Source: Alphaproteobacteria bacterium (GTDB lineage: Bacteria; Pseudomonadota; Alphaproteobacteria; Sphingomonadales; Emcibacteraceae). Taken from it: DNA of 19,293 nt. The stretch is taken from assembly GCA_030432815.1 (NCBI GenBank), contig JAUILB010000014.1, positions 1 through 19,293 of the forward strand, written 5' to 3'. Below are positions 1 through 7,088 of the stretch, one piece after another (the first letter of the stretch is position 1; each line of letters begins with the position of its first letter). The notes under the pieces are model-generated. The model had not been told where the DNA came from. It saw nothing but the letters and a program-made list of their open reading frames with translations, and searched no databases. Position numbers and translations under genes: made by a program.

Positions 1-504
1 TTCCTGAACAAGATATTCAATTGACGCCTGCGAAAGCTCAGCATTTTCATTTCTTACCATCGCTTCAATCACGTCTTCATTACCATGTTCAATCAATTCA
101 TCGGTAACTTCCTGGCTGACATACGCCCTGATGGCAATTGCTAACCGGTGAGCATCAGTTCTGTTTCTAATCGTTTCGATGAGATCCTCGTCCCTTAAAA
201 GAGTGCATTTTTCCAGAATCGGGCGAGCAACCTCGATATGATCATTTGCAAGCATTGTAACCAGTTCAGGTGACATTTCTTCGGATTCCGCCAATCGCTC
301 TGCCAGTCTTTTTCTTATGGTTAGTTCAACGCTTTTTAAAAGCTTGACCATGATGTCGTTCATCAGCACGCGCTCATGCTCATTCAGTCGCCCTTCAGGG
401 GATAGAAACATATCAGAAATATTTTCCATCAGAACCTTTTTAGATCCTTCTGAATTATCCTGTGCGAGCTTTATCAAGCCTTCTGATGAGAGTTTATCAT
501 TCAT
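1..504 (-). CDS. DUF2336 domain protein (partial, C-terminus outside window)
   Basis: The gene starts at the ATG at 504-502 and runs off the left edge, leaving 168 residues with no stop. The visible part is acidic, helical and leucine-rich. Repeating units such as AERLAESEEMSPELVTMLAN and a later CTLLRDEDLIETI segment recall the HEAT-like helical repeats of the DUF2336 family, which is common in alphaproteobacteria and has no settled biochemical function. There is no signal peptide or membrane segment, so the protein is probably cytoplasmic. It is transcribed away from tRNA-Leu, with 345 bases of AT-rich DNA upstream. That region contains a match to the CtrA consensus, which could link the gene to the cell-cycle or motility network; this is inference. 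The family call rests on recognising the sequence pattern only. Confidence 0.7.
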   Translation of the reverse strand, partial: MNDKLSSEGLIKLAQDNSEGSKKVLMENISDMFLSPEGRLNEHERVLMNDIMVKLLKSVELTIRKRLAERLAESEEMSPELVTMLANDHIEVARPILEKCTLLRDEDLIETIRNRTDAHRLAIAIRAYVSQEVTDELIEHGNEDVIEAMVRNENAELSQASIEYLVQE

Positions 505-830
505 GTGCTATTTAACTAAACTTTAGCCCCTAAAAATTCTGTAAAATCCGATTTTCTTTTACATTGATAATTTTTAAACACACAAGGTTAACAAAATCTA
601 AATTTCTTTGTTTTTCAAGGAGTTCAATGTCGTTTTTTTTAATAATTTAGCTTAACGTGAAGACTCGATAAACGAAATGTCCCCGCCAAAAACAAATGTT
701 ATTTTAAAACAATATATGAATGGATTTTAGTATTAATGCCTTCAGGAGTGAACAAAGTATACCCTTAAAAAAATGGCACGACAGGATACACAAAAATAGC
801 AATACCTTTTAAACGTTTATCTTCAGTAGG
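505..830. other. AT-rich intergenic region, no gene seen
   Basis: This stretch lies between the DUF2336 gene and tRNA-Leu, and I see no convincing coding sequence in it. One AAGGAG followed by ATG (617-629) opens only a 7-codon frame. The region is presumably the promoter region of the DUF2336 gene, and it also holds whatever ends the tRNA-Leu transcript, although no clear terminator hairpin is visible. Confidence 0.5.
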
Positions 831-846
831 TTAAAGGAATATTAAC
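831..846 (+). promoter_or_regulatory. Candidate CtrA binding site
   Basis: TTAA at 831-834, seven bases, then TTAAC at 842-846 is an exact match to the alphaproteobacterial CtrA consensus TTAA-N7-TTAAC. It sits only 3 bases past the 3' end of tRNA-Leu and about 330 bases upstream of the DUF2336 start. In AT-rich DNA an exact match can arise by chance, so function is unproven. Confidence 0.35.
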
Positions 847-849
847 AGG

Positions 850-936
850 TGGTGCGCTCGGCCGGACTTGAACCGGCAAGCCCCAGGGGGCGGCAGATTT
901 TAAGTCTGCTGTGTTTACCAATTTCACCACGAGCGC
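850..936 (-). tRNA. tRNA-Leu (anticodon UAA)
   Basis: An 87-base leucine-type tRNA on the minus strand. The acceptor arms GCGCTCG (936-930) and CGAGCGC pair fully, followed by discriminator A and an encoded CCA (852-850). The anticodon stem GCAGA/TCTGC encloses the loop CTTAAAA, giving anticodon UAA. The long variable arm (CCCC/GGGG) is typical of class II tRNAs, and the T arm reads GCCGG-TTCAAGT-CCGGC. The cloverleaf is intact. Confidence 0.97.
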
Positions 937-980
937 CTTTGAAATTGCGTAGCAGGTAAAACGAAAGGTGGGTATGCCAC

Positions 981-1009
981 ATTCTTTCACTTATGTGAAC
1001 ACAAAGAAT
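981..1009. repeat. Inverted repeat upstream of tRNA-Leu
   Basis: ATTCTTT (981-987) and AAAGAAT (1003-1009) flank an inner perfect inverted repeat, TTCAC-TTAT-GTGAA (986-999). The site is 45-73 bases upstream of the tRNA-Leu 5' end and 30-58 bases past the cinA stop. It could be an operator for the tRNA promoter or part of the cinA transcript end. On the minus strand the hairpin is not followed by a T run, so it is not a classical terminator for cinA. Confidence 0.4.
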
Positions 1010-1038
1010 TAATTTTTTTAATTTTTTTTAGAAAAAAG

Positions 1039-1803
1039 CTAATTTTTTCCCTGTAATGCCTCGCCTTCAAACGATTCATATCCCTTTTTACTAATTTTAT
1101 CCTGAAGTTCGCTAAAGGCCTGGTTTAATTCATTTTCCATCACAGTTCGCAATATAAATGTCGCACCGTATGAACCCGCCTTGTAAAATGGGTAACTCCC
1201 AATCGATAAATATTCGTAACTGTTTTCAATTTCGACAAGGACATCGGCAAAAATGCTCTCTCCCGCGTACACGTGAAGCGCTTTGGAAAGTATTTTTGCG
1301 CCACCTGAAATCCTATGCTCAATATCAAGTAACATTCCTTGCATCACCACAGGAATACCGGCCAGAACAAAAACATTTTCCATTTGAAACCCCGGTGCCG
1401 CACTAACCGGATTTTTGATGAGGCTGGCTCCTTCGGGTATCATCGCCATTTTCAGCCTTGCGGGGGTCAAGTTATCCGTTCCCATTGCATCGGCGAGCAT
1501 CTTTTTTGCATCCTCATTCAGAGTTAAGGCCACACCAAATGCCTTTGCGATATTTACTGCTGTAATATCATCATGCGTCGGGCCGATACCTCCGGTTGTG
1601 AAAAGATAATCAAACCGAGAACGGCAATCATTGACATTGTTAATTATTCGTTCTGCCACGTCCGGAATAACCCTGACTTCATCAAGTATAATCCCAACAC
1701 CATTTAACCAGTTTGCTAAAAAATTCAGATTCGCATCTTTAGTCCGGCCAGACAGTATCTCGTCTCCGATGATAATTAGTGCTGCTTTGACTTTTTTTCC
1801 CAT
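1039..1803 (-). CDS. CinA-type molybdopterin-binding (MoaB/Mog) domain protein, short form
   Basis: This 254-residue protein has the MoaB/Mog fold signatures of the N-terminal half of CinA: AALIIIGDEILSGRTKDAN near residues 8-26 and TTGGIGPTHDDITA near residues 69-82. It is usually annotated competence/damage-inducible protein A. Full-length CinA (about 400 residues) adds a C-terminal nicotinamide-nucleotide amidase domain, which is absent here. In this family the N-terminal half is linked to ADP-ribose or nucleotide pyrophosphatase activity; whether this short form has it is unknown. The start ATG at 1803 gives the family's usual N-terminus. It is divergent from sfsA with 52 bases between the starts. 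The fold is sure, the exact substrate is not. Confidence 0.85.
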   Translation of the reverse strand: MGKKVKAALIIIGDEILSGRTKDANLNFLANWLNGVGIILDEVRVIPDVAERIINNVNDCRSRFDYLFTTGGIGPTHDDITAVNIAKAFGVALTLNEDAKKMLADAMGTDNLTPARLKMAMIPEGASLIKNPVSAAPGFQMENVFVLAGIPVVMQGMLLDIEHRISGGAKILSKALHVYAGESIFADVLVEIENSYEYLSIGSYPFYKAGSYGATFILRTVMENELNQAFSELQDKISKKGYESFEGEALQGKN

Positions 1804-1819
1804 TTATCCGTCAACCTGA

Positions 1820-1848
1820 TTGAATCCATTATCAATTGAGACTATATC
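1820..1848 (+). promoter_or_regulatory. Candidate sigma-70-type promoter of sfsA
   Basis: TTGAAT (1820-1825) and TATATC (1843-1848) are separated by 17 bases, each matching 4 of 6 consensus bases. Transcription would begin at about 1855, practically on the sfsA ATG at 1856. No Shine-Dalgarno sequence precedes that ATG, which fits a leaderless message. Confidence 0.3.
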
Positions 1849-1855
1849 GTAAGAC

Positions 1856-2566
1856 ATGAAATTTGAACATGAACTTTTCCACGGCACTCTTATAAAAAGG
1901 TATAAGCGATTTTTAGCCGATGTTAAATTGGATAGCGGTGAAATCGTTACTGCTCATTGCGCTAATAGTGGGTCCATGCTTGGTTTAAAAGACGAAGGTA
2001 ATGAAGTATGGCTTTCGCCCGCCACCAACCCGAAAGCCAAATTAAATTATAAATGGGAAATCGTTCAGGTAGAAAATGTTCCGGTTGGTATCAATACTTC
2101 CCTGCCCAATAGATTGGTGGAAGAAGCAATTTTAGATGGCACAATTTCAGAGTTACAGGGCTATCAAAATTTGAAAAGAGAAGTGAAATACGGGGAAAAC
2201 AGCCGGATTGATATTTTTCTGAGTGGCTCTACTTACGGCAAACCTGATTGTTATGTCGAAATTAAGAATGTCACCATGAGTCGCGAAAAAGGGATAGGCG
2301 AATTTCCTGACGCCGTAACCAGTCGCGGCACTAAGCATCTTAAAGAATTGGGTGATATGGTGGATCAGGGCTACCGAAGTGTCATGCTGTATTTGGCACA
2401 AAGACCAGATATTAAAAACATGAGAATTGCATCAGACATTGACCCTACTTATGCTGATGCGTTAAAAGTGGCAAAAGATAAAGGCGTTGAAGCATATTGT
2501 TATAAATGTGATATTTCGCCTTCAGCGATTAATGTGGATAAAATGGTCCCAATATTGGACGTTTAA
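1856..2566 (+). CDS. sfsA: SfsA-family DNA/RNA nuclease
   Basis: A 236-residue protein of the SfsA family at normal family length. The N-terminal part (about residues 1-80) carries the family's OB-like segment, including VTAHCANSGSMLGL. The C-terminal part has a PD-(D/E)xK nuclease-like core: KPDCYVEIKNVTM near residues 127-140, with the D, E and K in the expected order, and then SRGTKHLKEL. SfsA was first named as a sugar fermentation stimulation protein and is now viewed as a nucleic-acid binding nuclease; its role in the cell is unsettled. The stop overlaps the map start (TAATG at 2564-2568), so the two genes are translationally coupled. No ribosome binding site is evident ahead of the ATG. 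Confidence 0.95.
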   Translation: MKFEHELFHGTLIKRYKRFLADVKLDSGEIVTAHCANSGSMLGLKDEGNEVWLSPATNPKAKLNYKWEIVQVENVPVGINTSLPNRLVEEAILDGTISELQGYQNLKREVKYGENSRIDIFLSGSTYGKPDCYVEIKNVTMSREKGIGEFPDAVTSRGTKHLKELGDMVDQGYRSVMLYLAQRPDIKNMRIASDIDPTYADALKVAKDKGVEAYCYKCDISPSAINVDKMVPILDV

Positions 2567-3387
2567 TGAGATATGTAAAAGCATCAGACGCACCAGTTGA
2601 AGCAACGAGTGCAATAAAAATATATGAGCCGACAGATTTTGAAGGCATGAGAAAAGCCGGCAATCTGGCGGCGCGCACGCTGGATATGATTACACCGCAT
2701 GTTCAGCCGGGCATTACAACCGATGAACTTGATAAGCTTTGTGCTGATTTCGTTGCTGATCATGGCGCCATAAGTGCGCCGCTAAATTATAACGGGTTTC
2801 CAAAATCTATCTGCACATCAATTAATCATGTAGTCTGCCATGGGATACCCGGTCCGAAGAAGCTTAAAAATGGTGATATCATCAATATTGATGTTACGGT
2901 AATTGTGGATGGATGGTATGGCGATACAAGCCGGATGTTCTATGTGGGACAGCCAAGTGTGAAGGCCAAGCGCCTTGTGGATATCACATATGAATGCCTG
3001 ATGCGAGGCATTGAAAAGGTTAAACCTGGTAACACAATGGGGGATATCGGTTATGCTATCCAGCAATATGCGCACAGCGAACGTTGCAGTGTCGTTGAAG
3101 TCTTTTGCGGACATGGCCTTGGTCGCATATTTCACGATAGTCCAAATGTCCTTCATTATGGTCGTCCGGGCGAAGGGGCCGTGCTAAAAGAAGGTATGTT
3201 CTTTACAATCGAACCTATGATTAACCTGGGGACAAAGGATGTAAAAGTTTTGGCAGATGATTGGACGGCTGTGACACGTGATAAATCACTGTCAGCGCAG
3301 TTTGAACATAGTATGGGGGTGACAGCAGACGGTGTAGAGATTTTCACACTTTCGCCGGAAGGTCATACAAAACCGCCCTATGGCTGA
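2566..3387 (+). CDS. map: Methionine aminopeptidase, type I
   Basis: A 273-residue type I methionine aminopeptidase that removes the initiator methionine from nascent proteins in the cytoplasm. All five metal ligands are present: D109 and D120 (in INIDV and YGDTSR), H183 (GHGLG), E216 (TIEPM) and E247 (FEHSM). The substrate-binding H92 lies in CHGIPG. The protein has about 20 extra N-terminal residues before the usual EGMRKAG start of the fold, a modest extension compared with the E. coli enzyme. Its start overlaps the sfsA stop, and its own stop overlaps radC by 8 bases. The sfsA-map-radC order is a tight operon and the gene appears fully functional. Confidence 0.98.
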   Translation: MRYVKASDAPVEATSAIKIYEPTDFEGMRKAGNLAARTLDMITPHVQPGITTDELDKLCADFVADHGAISAPLNYNGFPKSICTSINHVVCHGIPGPKKLKNGDIINIDVTVIVDGWYGDTSRMFYVGQPSVKAKRLVDITYECLMRGIEKVKPGNTMGDIGYAIQQYAHSERCSVVEVFCGHGLGRIFHDSPNVLHYGRPGEGAVLKEGMFFTIEPMINLGTKDVKVLADDWTAVTRDKSLSAQFEHSMGVTADGVEIFTLSPEGHTKPPYG

Positions 3388-4057
3388 TGATCATCAAAAA
3401 GGACATAGAGAAAGGCTGAAAGCACGTTTTCGAAAAGGGGGGCTAAGTGCCCTCGCCGACTATGAACTTTTGGAACTTCAGCTTATGACCGCCATCCCCA
3501 GGCGGGATGTCAAACCACTGGCTAAGAAACTTATTCAAATATTTGGATCGTACGCCGAAGTCATTAGTGCTGAACCTGAACGGCTTGCCAATGTTTCCGG
3601 TGTTGGTGAAAATGTTATTACAATATTAAAACTCGCTGAAGCGACGGCACAAAAACTTGCCGAAGGGGCTGTTTTGGAAAAACCGGTCCTTAATAACTGG
3701 CAGGCACTCCTGGATTATTGTAGTGCACAGATCGCATATAAAAAGAAGGAGCAATTTCGCGTGTTGTTTCTTGATCGTCGTAACAGACTTATTGCAGACG
3801 AAAAAATGCAGGAAGGGACAATAGACCATACCCCTGTATATCCACGCGAAATTATTAAAAAGGCGCTTGAATTAGGGTCTTCAGCGATCATTCTGGTACA
3901 TAATCATCCCAGCGGAAATCCGACGCCAAGCCGTGATGACATTGAAATGACTAAACAAATCAATGAAATAGGTAAGCAATTGGGTGTGATACTGCATGAC
4001 CACCTTATTATCTCAAAAGGGGGTCATAGCAGCTTTAAATCAATGAATTTACTCTAA
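3380..4057 (+). CDS. radC: RadC family protein (JAB/MPN metalloprotease-like domain)
   Basis: A 225-residue RadC protein of typical length. The N-terminal half includes a helix-hairpin-helix-like stretch (LANVSGVGENVITIL, about residues 68-82). The C-terminal half is the JAB/MPN domain with the intact metal motif HNHPSGNPTPSRDD near residues 173-186. RadC was named for a DNA-repair phenotype that was later disputed, and its activity is not established. Its ATG lies inside the end of map, so it is the last gene of the sfsA-map-radC operon. It converges on the alanine racemase gene, with only 15 bases between stops and no obvious terminator hairpin in the gap. Confidence 0.95.
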   Translation: MADDHQKGHRERLKARFRKGGLSALADYELLELQLMTAIPRRDVKPLAKKLIQIFGSYAEVISAEPERLANVSGVGENVITILKLAEATAQKLAEGAVLEKPVLNNWQALLDYCSAQIAYKKKEQFRVLFLDRRNRLIADEKMQEGTIDHTPVYPREIIKKALELGSSAIILVHNHPSGNPTPSRDDIEMTKQINEIGKQLGVILHDHLIISKGGHSSFKSMNLL

Positions 4058-4072
4058 AACCACTTTTTCCAA

Positions 4073-5302
4073 TTAGACTTTTAATCGTGTCAGATAGGGC
4101 TTAAGACAGTTCGCAGTATGATAAGCGTGACCACCAGTCTGGTTTGAATATTCGGTATTGGTTATTTCTTCATCGCCATCCGTGCCAATAATCGTAACCA
4201 AATCACCGATTTTGATATCATCGGAATCAGTCACATCAATTGATGTATGATTGGCCGTTATCAAGGCGATCATCGGATATTTTTTACCCTTGATAATCAC
4301 ATTTGCATTATTGACGCTATTTAATGAAAACCCGTCAGAATAGCCAAGTGGAAGTGTTGCAATACGCATTGGTTTTTCAATTTTGAAGGCCTGATGATAA
4401 CCTATTGATTCGCCTGGTTCCATGTCCTTTACGTAAATTACCCGCGTTTTTACACCCAGGACAGGTCTTATATCCATATTCGGCATGGGCTCAAGTCCGA
4501 CAAGCGCACTGCCCGGCCGCACCATATCAAGATGAGAACCGGGGTCATGATCCACTTCAGCGCTTGAGGCTGCATGACGAATACCCAGATCAATACCTTT
4601 TGCCCTGGCATTATCATAAACGGCATTCAGACGTTCAATCTGTACAGGGTTAAAGTCGGCATCTTCCGTCATGGCCGTCAGCACGCCTTCTATTTCAATA
4701 TGTGAAAGTGCTGCTACCTTTTCCACGAATGCATCTGCAATTTTATAAGGAACCCCAACACGCCCAAGCCCTGTATCAATTTTAATATGTACTTTTGCAA
4801 TGCGGTCAAGCTTTCGTGCTTCTTCATTTAAAATATCGACTGCATCCGAAAAAACAGACTGGCTGATGTTATGGGTAATAGCCGTGCGGGCATCCCGTGC
4901 CGAGAACGGGCCCAGATTAAGGATCATACCACGAACCTGATTATGCCTGAGCAGTTCTCCTTCATCCATTTTTACTACAGCAAAATGTTCTATCCCTTCG
5001 AGGGCCATACTTTGGGCAATTTCTACAATTCCATGACCATAAGCATTACATTTAACCACCGCCATAATGGGGCGGCCATTTATTTTTTTGCGCACTTCAG
5101 CAATATTATGTTTCAGGTTATCGATGTTAAGCTCTACCCAAGTATCGAACTGGTCTTCAACCGTTTGCGGAGGTGGCCCGGCCATGCCTGCTTCCTGTGC
5201 CTGTGCCATTGTCGCTGTGGATCCCGTCAGCACAACACCCGCTGAAACAGTGCTCGCCAGTTTCATAAAGTCTCTTCGTGTCTGTTTTATTGTTTTTGGC
5301 AT
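4073..5302 (-). CDS. Alanine racemase family protein with twin-arginine signal peptide
   Basis: A 409-residue fold-type III PLP racemase. Residues 1-35 form a Tat signal: TRRDFMK (8-14), a hydrophobic stretch, then an Ala-x-Ala cleavage site around 33-35, so the enzyme is predicted to be exported folded. The PLP lysine is K84 in VVKCNAYGHG. The carbamylated-lysine/arginine region HIKIDTGLGRVG, the MVRPG motif and the catalytic-tyrosine segment GESIGY are all present. Several normally conserved spots differ. The family's THFA-like motif reads TAMTEDAD, the usual CMD motif reads TANHTSID, and the usual NSA reads SSA. Cytoplasmic Alr supplies D-Ala for peptidoglycan; an exported copy more resembles the periplasmic broad-spectrum racemases of other bacteria. 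The gene stands alone, with a strong GGGAGG site 5 bases before the ATG. Racemase identity is firm; substrate is not. Confidence 0.88.
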   Translation of the reverse strand: MPKTIKQTRRDFMKLASTVSAGVVLTGSTATMAQAQEAGMAGPPPQTVEDQFDTWVELNIDNLKHNIAEVRKKINGRPIMAVVKCNAYGHGIVEIAQSMALEGIEHFAVVKMDEGELLRHNQVRGMILNLGPFSARDARTAITHNISQSVFSDAVDILNEEARKLDRIAKVHIKIDTGLGRVGVPYKIADAFVEKVAALSHIEIEGVLTAMTEDADFNPVQIERLNAVYDNARAKGIDLGIRHAASSAEVDHDPGSHLDMVRPGSALVGLEPMPNMDIRPVLGVKTRVIYVKDMEPGESIGYHQAFKIEKPMRIATLPLGYSDGFSLNSVNNANVIIKGKKYPMIALITANHTSIDVTDSDDIKIGDLVTIIGTDGDEEITNTEYSNQTGGHAYHTANCLKPYLTRLKV

Positions 5303-5446
5303 TCATACCTCCCTTTCGCAGTAATTATGATATTATCTGTTTTCTTAGAAACTTGTAATTTAAAAAATAAATATTGTACTCTTTTATAGAAGATATCACC
5401 ATAAATATCATGACCTGTATATACAAGAATAAACAAAGATAAAATT

Positions 5447-5803
5447 ATGACAAGAGAAGAATTTGATAAATATTGTGGATCATTGAAATCCACAACGCAT
5501 GTTATTCAATGGGGCGATGCCAGCGTATGGAAAATTGGTGGTAAGGTTTTTGCCATTCATTCCGGTCTTGGCCAAGAAAATACCCATACTTTAAGTTTTA
5601 AATGCAGCGATCTTAATTTTCAGATTTTATGCGAACTTGAAGGCATAATCCCGGCGCCTTATCTGGCGCGTGGAAAATGGGTGCAGGTTAAGACAAGAGA
5701 AGCCATGTCAAATGATGATGTGAAGGATTATATCAAGGCTTCATATGATATCATTTCCAAAAAACTAACACGGAAACTGCGTAACGACCTGGGCTTGGAA
5801 TAA
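5447..5803 (+). CDS. MmcQ/YjbR family protein
   Basis: This 118-residue protein belongs to the MmcQ/YjbR (CyaY-like fold) family. Features are the N-terminal TREEFDKYCGSL helix, the TTHVIQWGDASVWKIGGKVFA strands (residues 17-37), the PAPYLARGKWVQV core and a terminal helix with SYDIISKKL. Family members are small cytoplasmic proteins, some described as DNA-binding, with no settled reaction. It is a single-gene unit, divergent from the racemase and convergent with the anti-sigma factor gene 10 bases away. Ribosome binding before the ATG is weak. Confidence 0.9.
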   Translation: MTREEFDKYCGSLKSTTHVIQWGDASVWKIGGKVFAIHSGLGQENTHTLSFKCSDLNFQILCELEGIIPAPYLARGKWVQVKTREAMSNDDVKDYIKASYDIISKKLTRKLRNDLGLE

Positions 5804-5813
5804 TAATGTTAAA

Positions 5814-6083
5814 CTAATTTTCCTTTAACGGTCCAGTATTGTGTTTTTCGTTTGCATCCACTTCTTTCATAACGAAACCCATAACCTTATCAAAATCAGC
5901 AGGCAGTTCATCGGGATCCGGTTCTGAGGCCGCCTGTTTGATTAGCTTAAACTGGTTATAATATTTTATGCACTTTGGACAAATCATTAAATGTGAAAAG
6001 AAGCGTAACCGGGTAGCAACATCTACTTCGCCGTCAATTATATCTGATATTTTATTAGCAATAACACTACATTTTCTATACAT
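5814..6083 (-). CDS. Soluble zinc-binding (ZAS) anti-sigma factor
   Basis: An 89-residue protein with a zinc anti-sigma signature: C5, then H31-x3-C35-x2-C38 (SHLMICPKC). The C-x25-H-x3-C-x2-C spacing is the one known from redox-sensing ZAS anti-sigma factors such as RsrA of Streptomyces. No membrane helix follows, so it is predicted to be cytoplasmic; the remainder is a short acidic tail. It lies 6 bases downstream of the ECF sigma gene. Its AAGGAG site overlaps the sigma stop, so the pair is co-transcribed and probably made in balance. The likely job is to hold the sigma factor inactive until a signal, possibly thiol oxidation, releases it. The signal is inference. Confidence 0.8.
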   Translation of the reverse strand: MYRKCSVIANKISDIIDGEVDVATRLRFFSHLMICPKCIKYYNQFKLIKQAASEPDPDELPADFDKVMGFVMKEVDANEKHNTGPLKEN

Positions 6084-6089
6084 GACCGA

Positions 6090-6704
6090 TTACTCCTTGC
6101 TCAAAGTGGACCTAACGGCTGCTCTTAACGCCGAACGCGCACGATGGATTTTAATTCTCAGATTTCCTGCACTTATGTCCAATGTTGCACATATGTCCTC
6201 TGTCCCAAGACCTTCTACTTCCTTAAGCAGAAGAACCTCACGGTACACATGAGGTAATTTATTTATCTCATCATGGACGATACGGAGCATTTTTTTATGC
6301 TCAACTTCTCTTGCAGCACGCCCATCCCATTCAATACAATCTTCCCTCCAATGGCCATCACCTTCATTGAAATAAGTATTTTCAGGGTCATCACCAACAT
6401 CTACAAAATTCTTCTTTCGTCTTATTTCATCGATAGACTTGTTTCTTACCGCACGGTATAGCCAGCTTTTAATGCTACATCGTCCGTCAAATTTATCTAT
6501 CGTGCGATACACATTTACCAAAGCTTCCTGCACAACATCTTCTCCTGATGCATAATCGCCCAGCATTCTTTTTGCATAAGCAATCAACCCTGCACCATTG
6601 CGCGACAATACATCTCGCCAGACTTCACTATCTCCCGATTTTAAAGCCGCGATTTGATCCCTGTTTTCCGCAGTCATTTTGTGATGTTTTTCATCAACCC
6701 GCAT
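6090..6704 (-). CDS. ECF RNA polymerase sigma factor
   Basis: A 204-residue sigma-70 family protein of the extracytoplasmic-function type. Region 2 is clear (YAKRMLGDYASGEDVVQEAL and later IKSWLYRAVRNKSIDEIRRK), as is region 4 (LPHVYREVLLLKEVEGLGTE, then the recognition helix with SAGNLRIKIHRARSALR). Between them is an acidic linker rich in D, E and W (about residues 110-135). Region 1.1 and region 3 are absent, as expected for ECF factors. It directs RNA polymerase to a stress regulon and is paired with the ZAS anti-sigma gene just downstream. The start at 6704 has only a weak ribosome site; a second in-frame ATG lies 9 codons in. I could not find a convincing autoregulated promoter upstream. 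Confidence 0.92.
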   Translation of the reverse strand: MRVDEKHHKMTAENRDQIAALKSGDSEVWRDVLSRNGAGLIAYAKRMLGDYASGEDVVQEALVNVYRTIDKFDGRCSIKSWLYRAVRNKSIDEIRRKKNFVDVGDDPENTYFNEGDGHWREDCIEWDGRAAREVEHKKMLRIVHDEINKLPHVYREVLLLKEVEGLGTEDICATLDISAGNLRIKIHRARSALRAAVRSTLSKE

Positions 6705-6834
6705 ACTTGTTCTTTCTACCCGCCAAGCTTTCTGACCAAGTGAGCTTAAACTACTCCTTCTTTATCTTAATGCCCTGCTAATCCTGAACAAGGCTTTAAA
6801 TCGCATAAGGCTACAAGGTTTTAAAGATTTGCTC

Positions 6835-6899
6835 CAGTGACAGAGGTTGGACCTGGAGGATTACCAGGAGAACGTTGAATATGTATACCTCTGCCACTG
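6835..6899 (+). promoter_or_regulatory. Hairpin leader enclosing a ribosome binding site
   Basis: CAGTG-A-CAGAGGT (6835-6847) pairs with ACCTCTG-C-CACTG (6887-6899), giving 12 base pairs with a single A/C mismatch. The 39-base loop contains the AGGAG at 6866-6870 and the ATG at 6881. Inside it, CCTGG (6852-6856) can pair with CCAGG (6864-6868), which covers most of the AGGAG. A third option, CTCCAG (6832-6837) with CTGGAG (6853-6858), excludes both. This arrangement fits translational control of the reading frame at 6881, or a structured small RNA. It could also be a DNA operator next to the ECF sigma gene. No promoter was identified with confidence between 6705 and 6834. Confidence 0.4.
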
Positions 6900-7081
6900 T
6901 CGCAAACGCTGCGGGTAACTTAAAGACGGGCCGCTCACAAAAACGTTACAAAAAAAATGTAACAACCACGAAAAAATACCGTCATTACACTATCGGCAAC
7001 ATCAAATGTGTGTTCGATACTTTTATTTTATTTAAAGAACGGAATGTCGATGACAAGAATTGTTCCCCCACACGTCATTGA
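6881..7081 (+). CDS. Possible small basic protein, unrecognised
   Basis: A 66-codon frame from ATG 6881 to TGA 7079-7081, with AGGAG 10 bases ahead; a TTG at 6875 is an alternative start. The product is basic, with many K, R and T residues in its middle (GRSQKRYKKNVTTTKKY, about residues 17-33) and two cysteines in the C-terminal half. It has no signal peptide, membrane helix or family motif that I know. Support comes from the ribosome site in front and a strong terminator 7 bases after the stop. Against it, the C-terminal half reads like chance translation, and the transcript may instead be a non-coding RNA. It is divergent from the ECF sigma gene. I do not assign a function. Confidence 0.3.
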   Translation: MYTSATVANAAGNLKTGRSQKRYKKNVTTTKKYRHYTIGNIKCVFDTFILFKERNVDDKNCSPTRH

Positions 7082-7088
7082 CCTCTGT

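Noticed and set aside
617..650. AAGGAG followed by ATG in the intergenic region before tRNA-Leu
   Set aside because: It opens only seven codons, mostly Phe and Ile from a T run, and ends at TAG. There is no sign of a leader peptide with a regulatory role.
4405..5324. Plus-strand open frames opposite the racemase gene (4405-4653, 4871-5245, 5067-5324)
   Set aside because: They are the complement of a well-supported gene. Their translations have no family motifs and unusual composition.
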